Origin: Pseudomonadota bacterium
GTDB taxonomy: Bacteria > Pseudomonadota > Gammaproteobacteria > Burkholderiales > Burkholderiaceae_C
DNA: 43,810 bases
NCBI GenBank assembly: GCA_031119395.1
Contig: JAVHYA010000038.1
Coordinates: 1 to 43,810, forward strand
Direction: 5' to 3'
This document shows positions 43,741 to 43,810 of this stretch, one piece after another. The notes under the pieces are model-generated. The model saw only the letters and a list, made by a program, of their open reading frames with translations, searched no databases and was not told the origin of the DNA. Each line of letters opens with the position of its first letter. The stretch's first letter is position 1. Position numbers and translations under genes: made by a program.

Positions 43741-43810
43741 TCAGCCCAGCCGCTGCCGGTGCCGCTCGATCTGCGCCTTGACCTGTGCCGGCGCCGTGCC
43801 GCCCAGCGTG
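43741..43810 (-). CDS. argH: argininosuccinate lyase, 3' end only
   Basis: The window ends inside this minus-strand gene; only the last 22 residues and the TGA (43741-43743) are visible: TLGGTAPAQVKAQI followed by an Arg/His-rich end RLG. The G-G-T-A-P-x-Q-V pattern is typical of the ArgH C-terminus, so the call is likely but rests on few residues. A cytoplasmic ArgH here would make the exported ASL-like protein at 113-1621 a second, different member of the superfamily. Confidence 0.65.
   Translation of the reverse strand, partial: TLGGTAPAQVKAQIERHRQRLG

Overview
The window is very GC-rich chromosomal DNA from a betaproteobacterium, most probably a Comamonadaceae member (Variovorax/Acidovorax-like). 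The indications are two orphan tripartite-tricarboxylate (Bug-type) receptors, several LysR regulators and one MocR regulator, a fused CaiB/BaiF CoA-transferase, and a dispersed ~60-bp intergenic repeat with a GCTATT...ATAGC palindrome that I associate with this family. There are no rRNA or tRNA genes, no CRISPR array, no transposase and no phage genes. The assignment comes from reading the sequence; no database search was run.

Layout. 0-6.1 kb: the tail of an unknown gene and an exported argininosuccinate-lyase-like enzyme (+), then a minus-strand run of an MHS-type organic acid transporter, a NarL-type response regulator, its 7TM sensor kinase and a PQ-loop protein. 6.4-9.7 kb: an ABC transporter with a fused double permease and an ATPase carrying an AAA-associated tail, with a short leader ORF in front and a long palindromic repeat between the two genes. 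9.7-12.8 kb: a LysR regulator, an Fsr-like MFS exporter and a short-chain dehydrogenase. 12.8-15.1 kb: pbpC, invaded in frame by two different repeats. 15.5-19.3 kb: a small lipoprotein, an arylsulfatase-Bug receptor operon with a divergent LysR gene, and a small membrane protein. 19.4-23.2 kb: a Bug receptor and double-domain CoA-transferase operon behind a good promoter with an operator-like palindrome; its codon use looks different from that of its neighbours. 23.5-29.6 kb: a 2000-residue thioester alpha-2-macroglobulin. 29.7-31.7 kb: OpgC and an SGNH hydrolase. 31.9-34.0 kb: an anti-sigma factor, an ECF sigma factor and a DUF3455 lipoprotein. 34.3-35.6 kb: a membrane/TPR protein. 35.6-41.3 kb: a MocR regulator divergent from a tightly packed operon of class II HMG-CoA reductase, a two-TM protein, a TctA-like permease and HMG-CoA lyase. 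41.5-43.8 kb: a membrane protein, a rhomboid protease with a TPR tail, more repeats and the 3' end of argH.

The most coherent system is the 35.6-41.3 kb cluster. It reads as a mevalonate (or related 3-hydroxy-3-methyl acid) uptake and degradation operon: the reductase, run in the oxidative direction, would make HMG-CoA and the lyase would split it into acetyl-CoA and acetoacetate. The two membrane genes between them, overlapping by ATGA and with no solute receptor, are candidates for a transporter that has not been described for this substrate. A perfect 7+7 bp inverted repeat in the divergent promoter region is the likely MocR operator.

Three non-coding themes run through the window. First, the ~60-bp repeat occurs six times clearly and once doubtfully; one copy lies in frame inside pbpC, one supplies the stop codon of the PQ-loop gene, and one has become a terminator. 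Second, there are two diverged copies of a >110-bp hairpin element built of AG/CG-rich tandem units. Third, at six of nine convergent gene junctions the facing TGA stop codons lie inside the arms of one shared hairpin.
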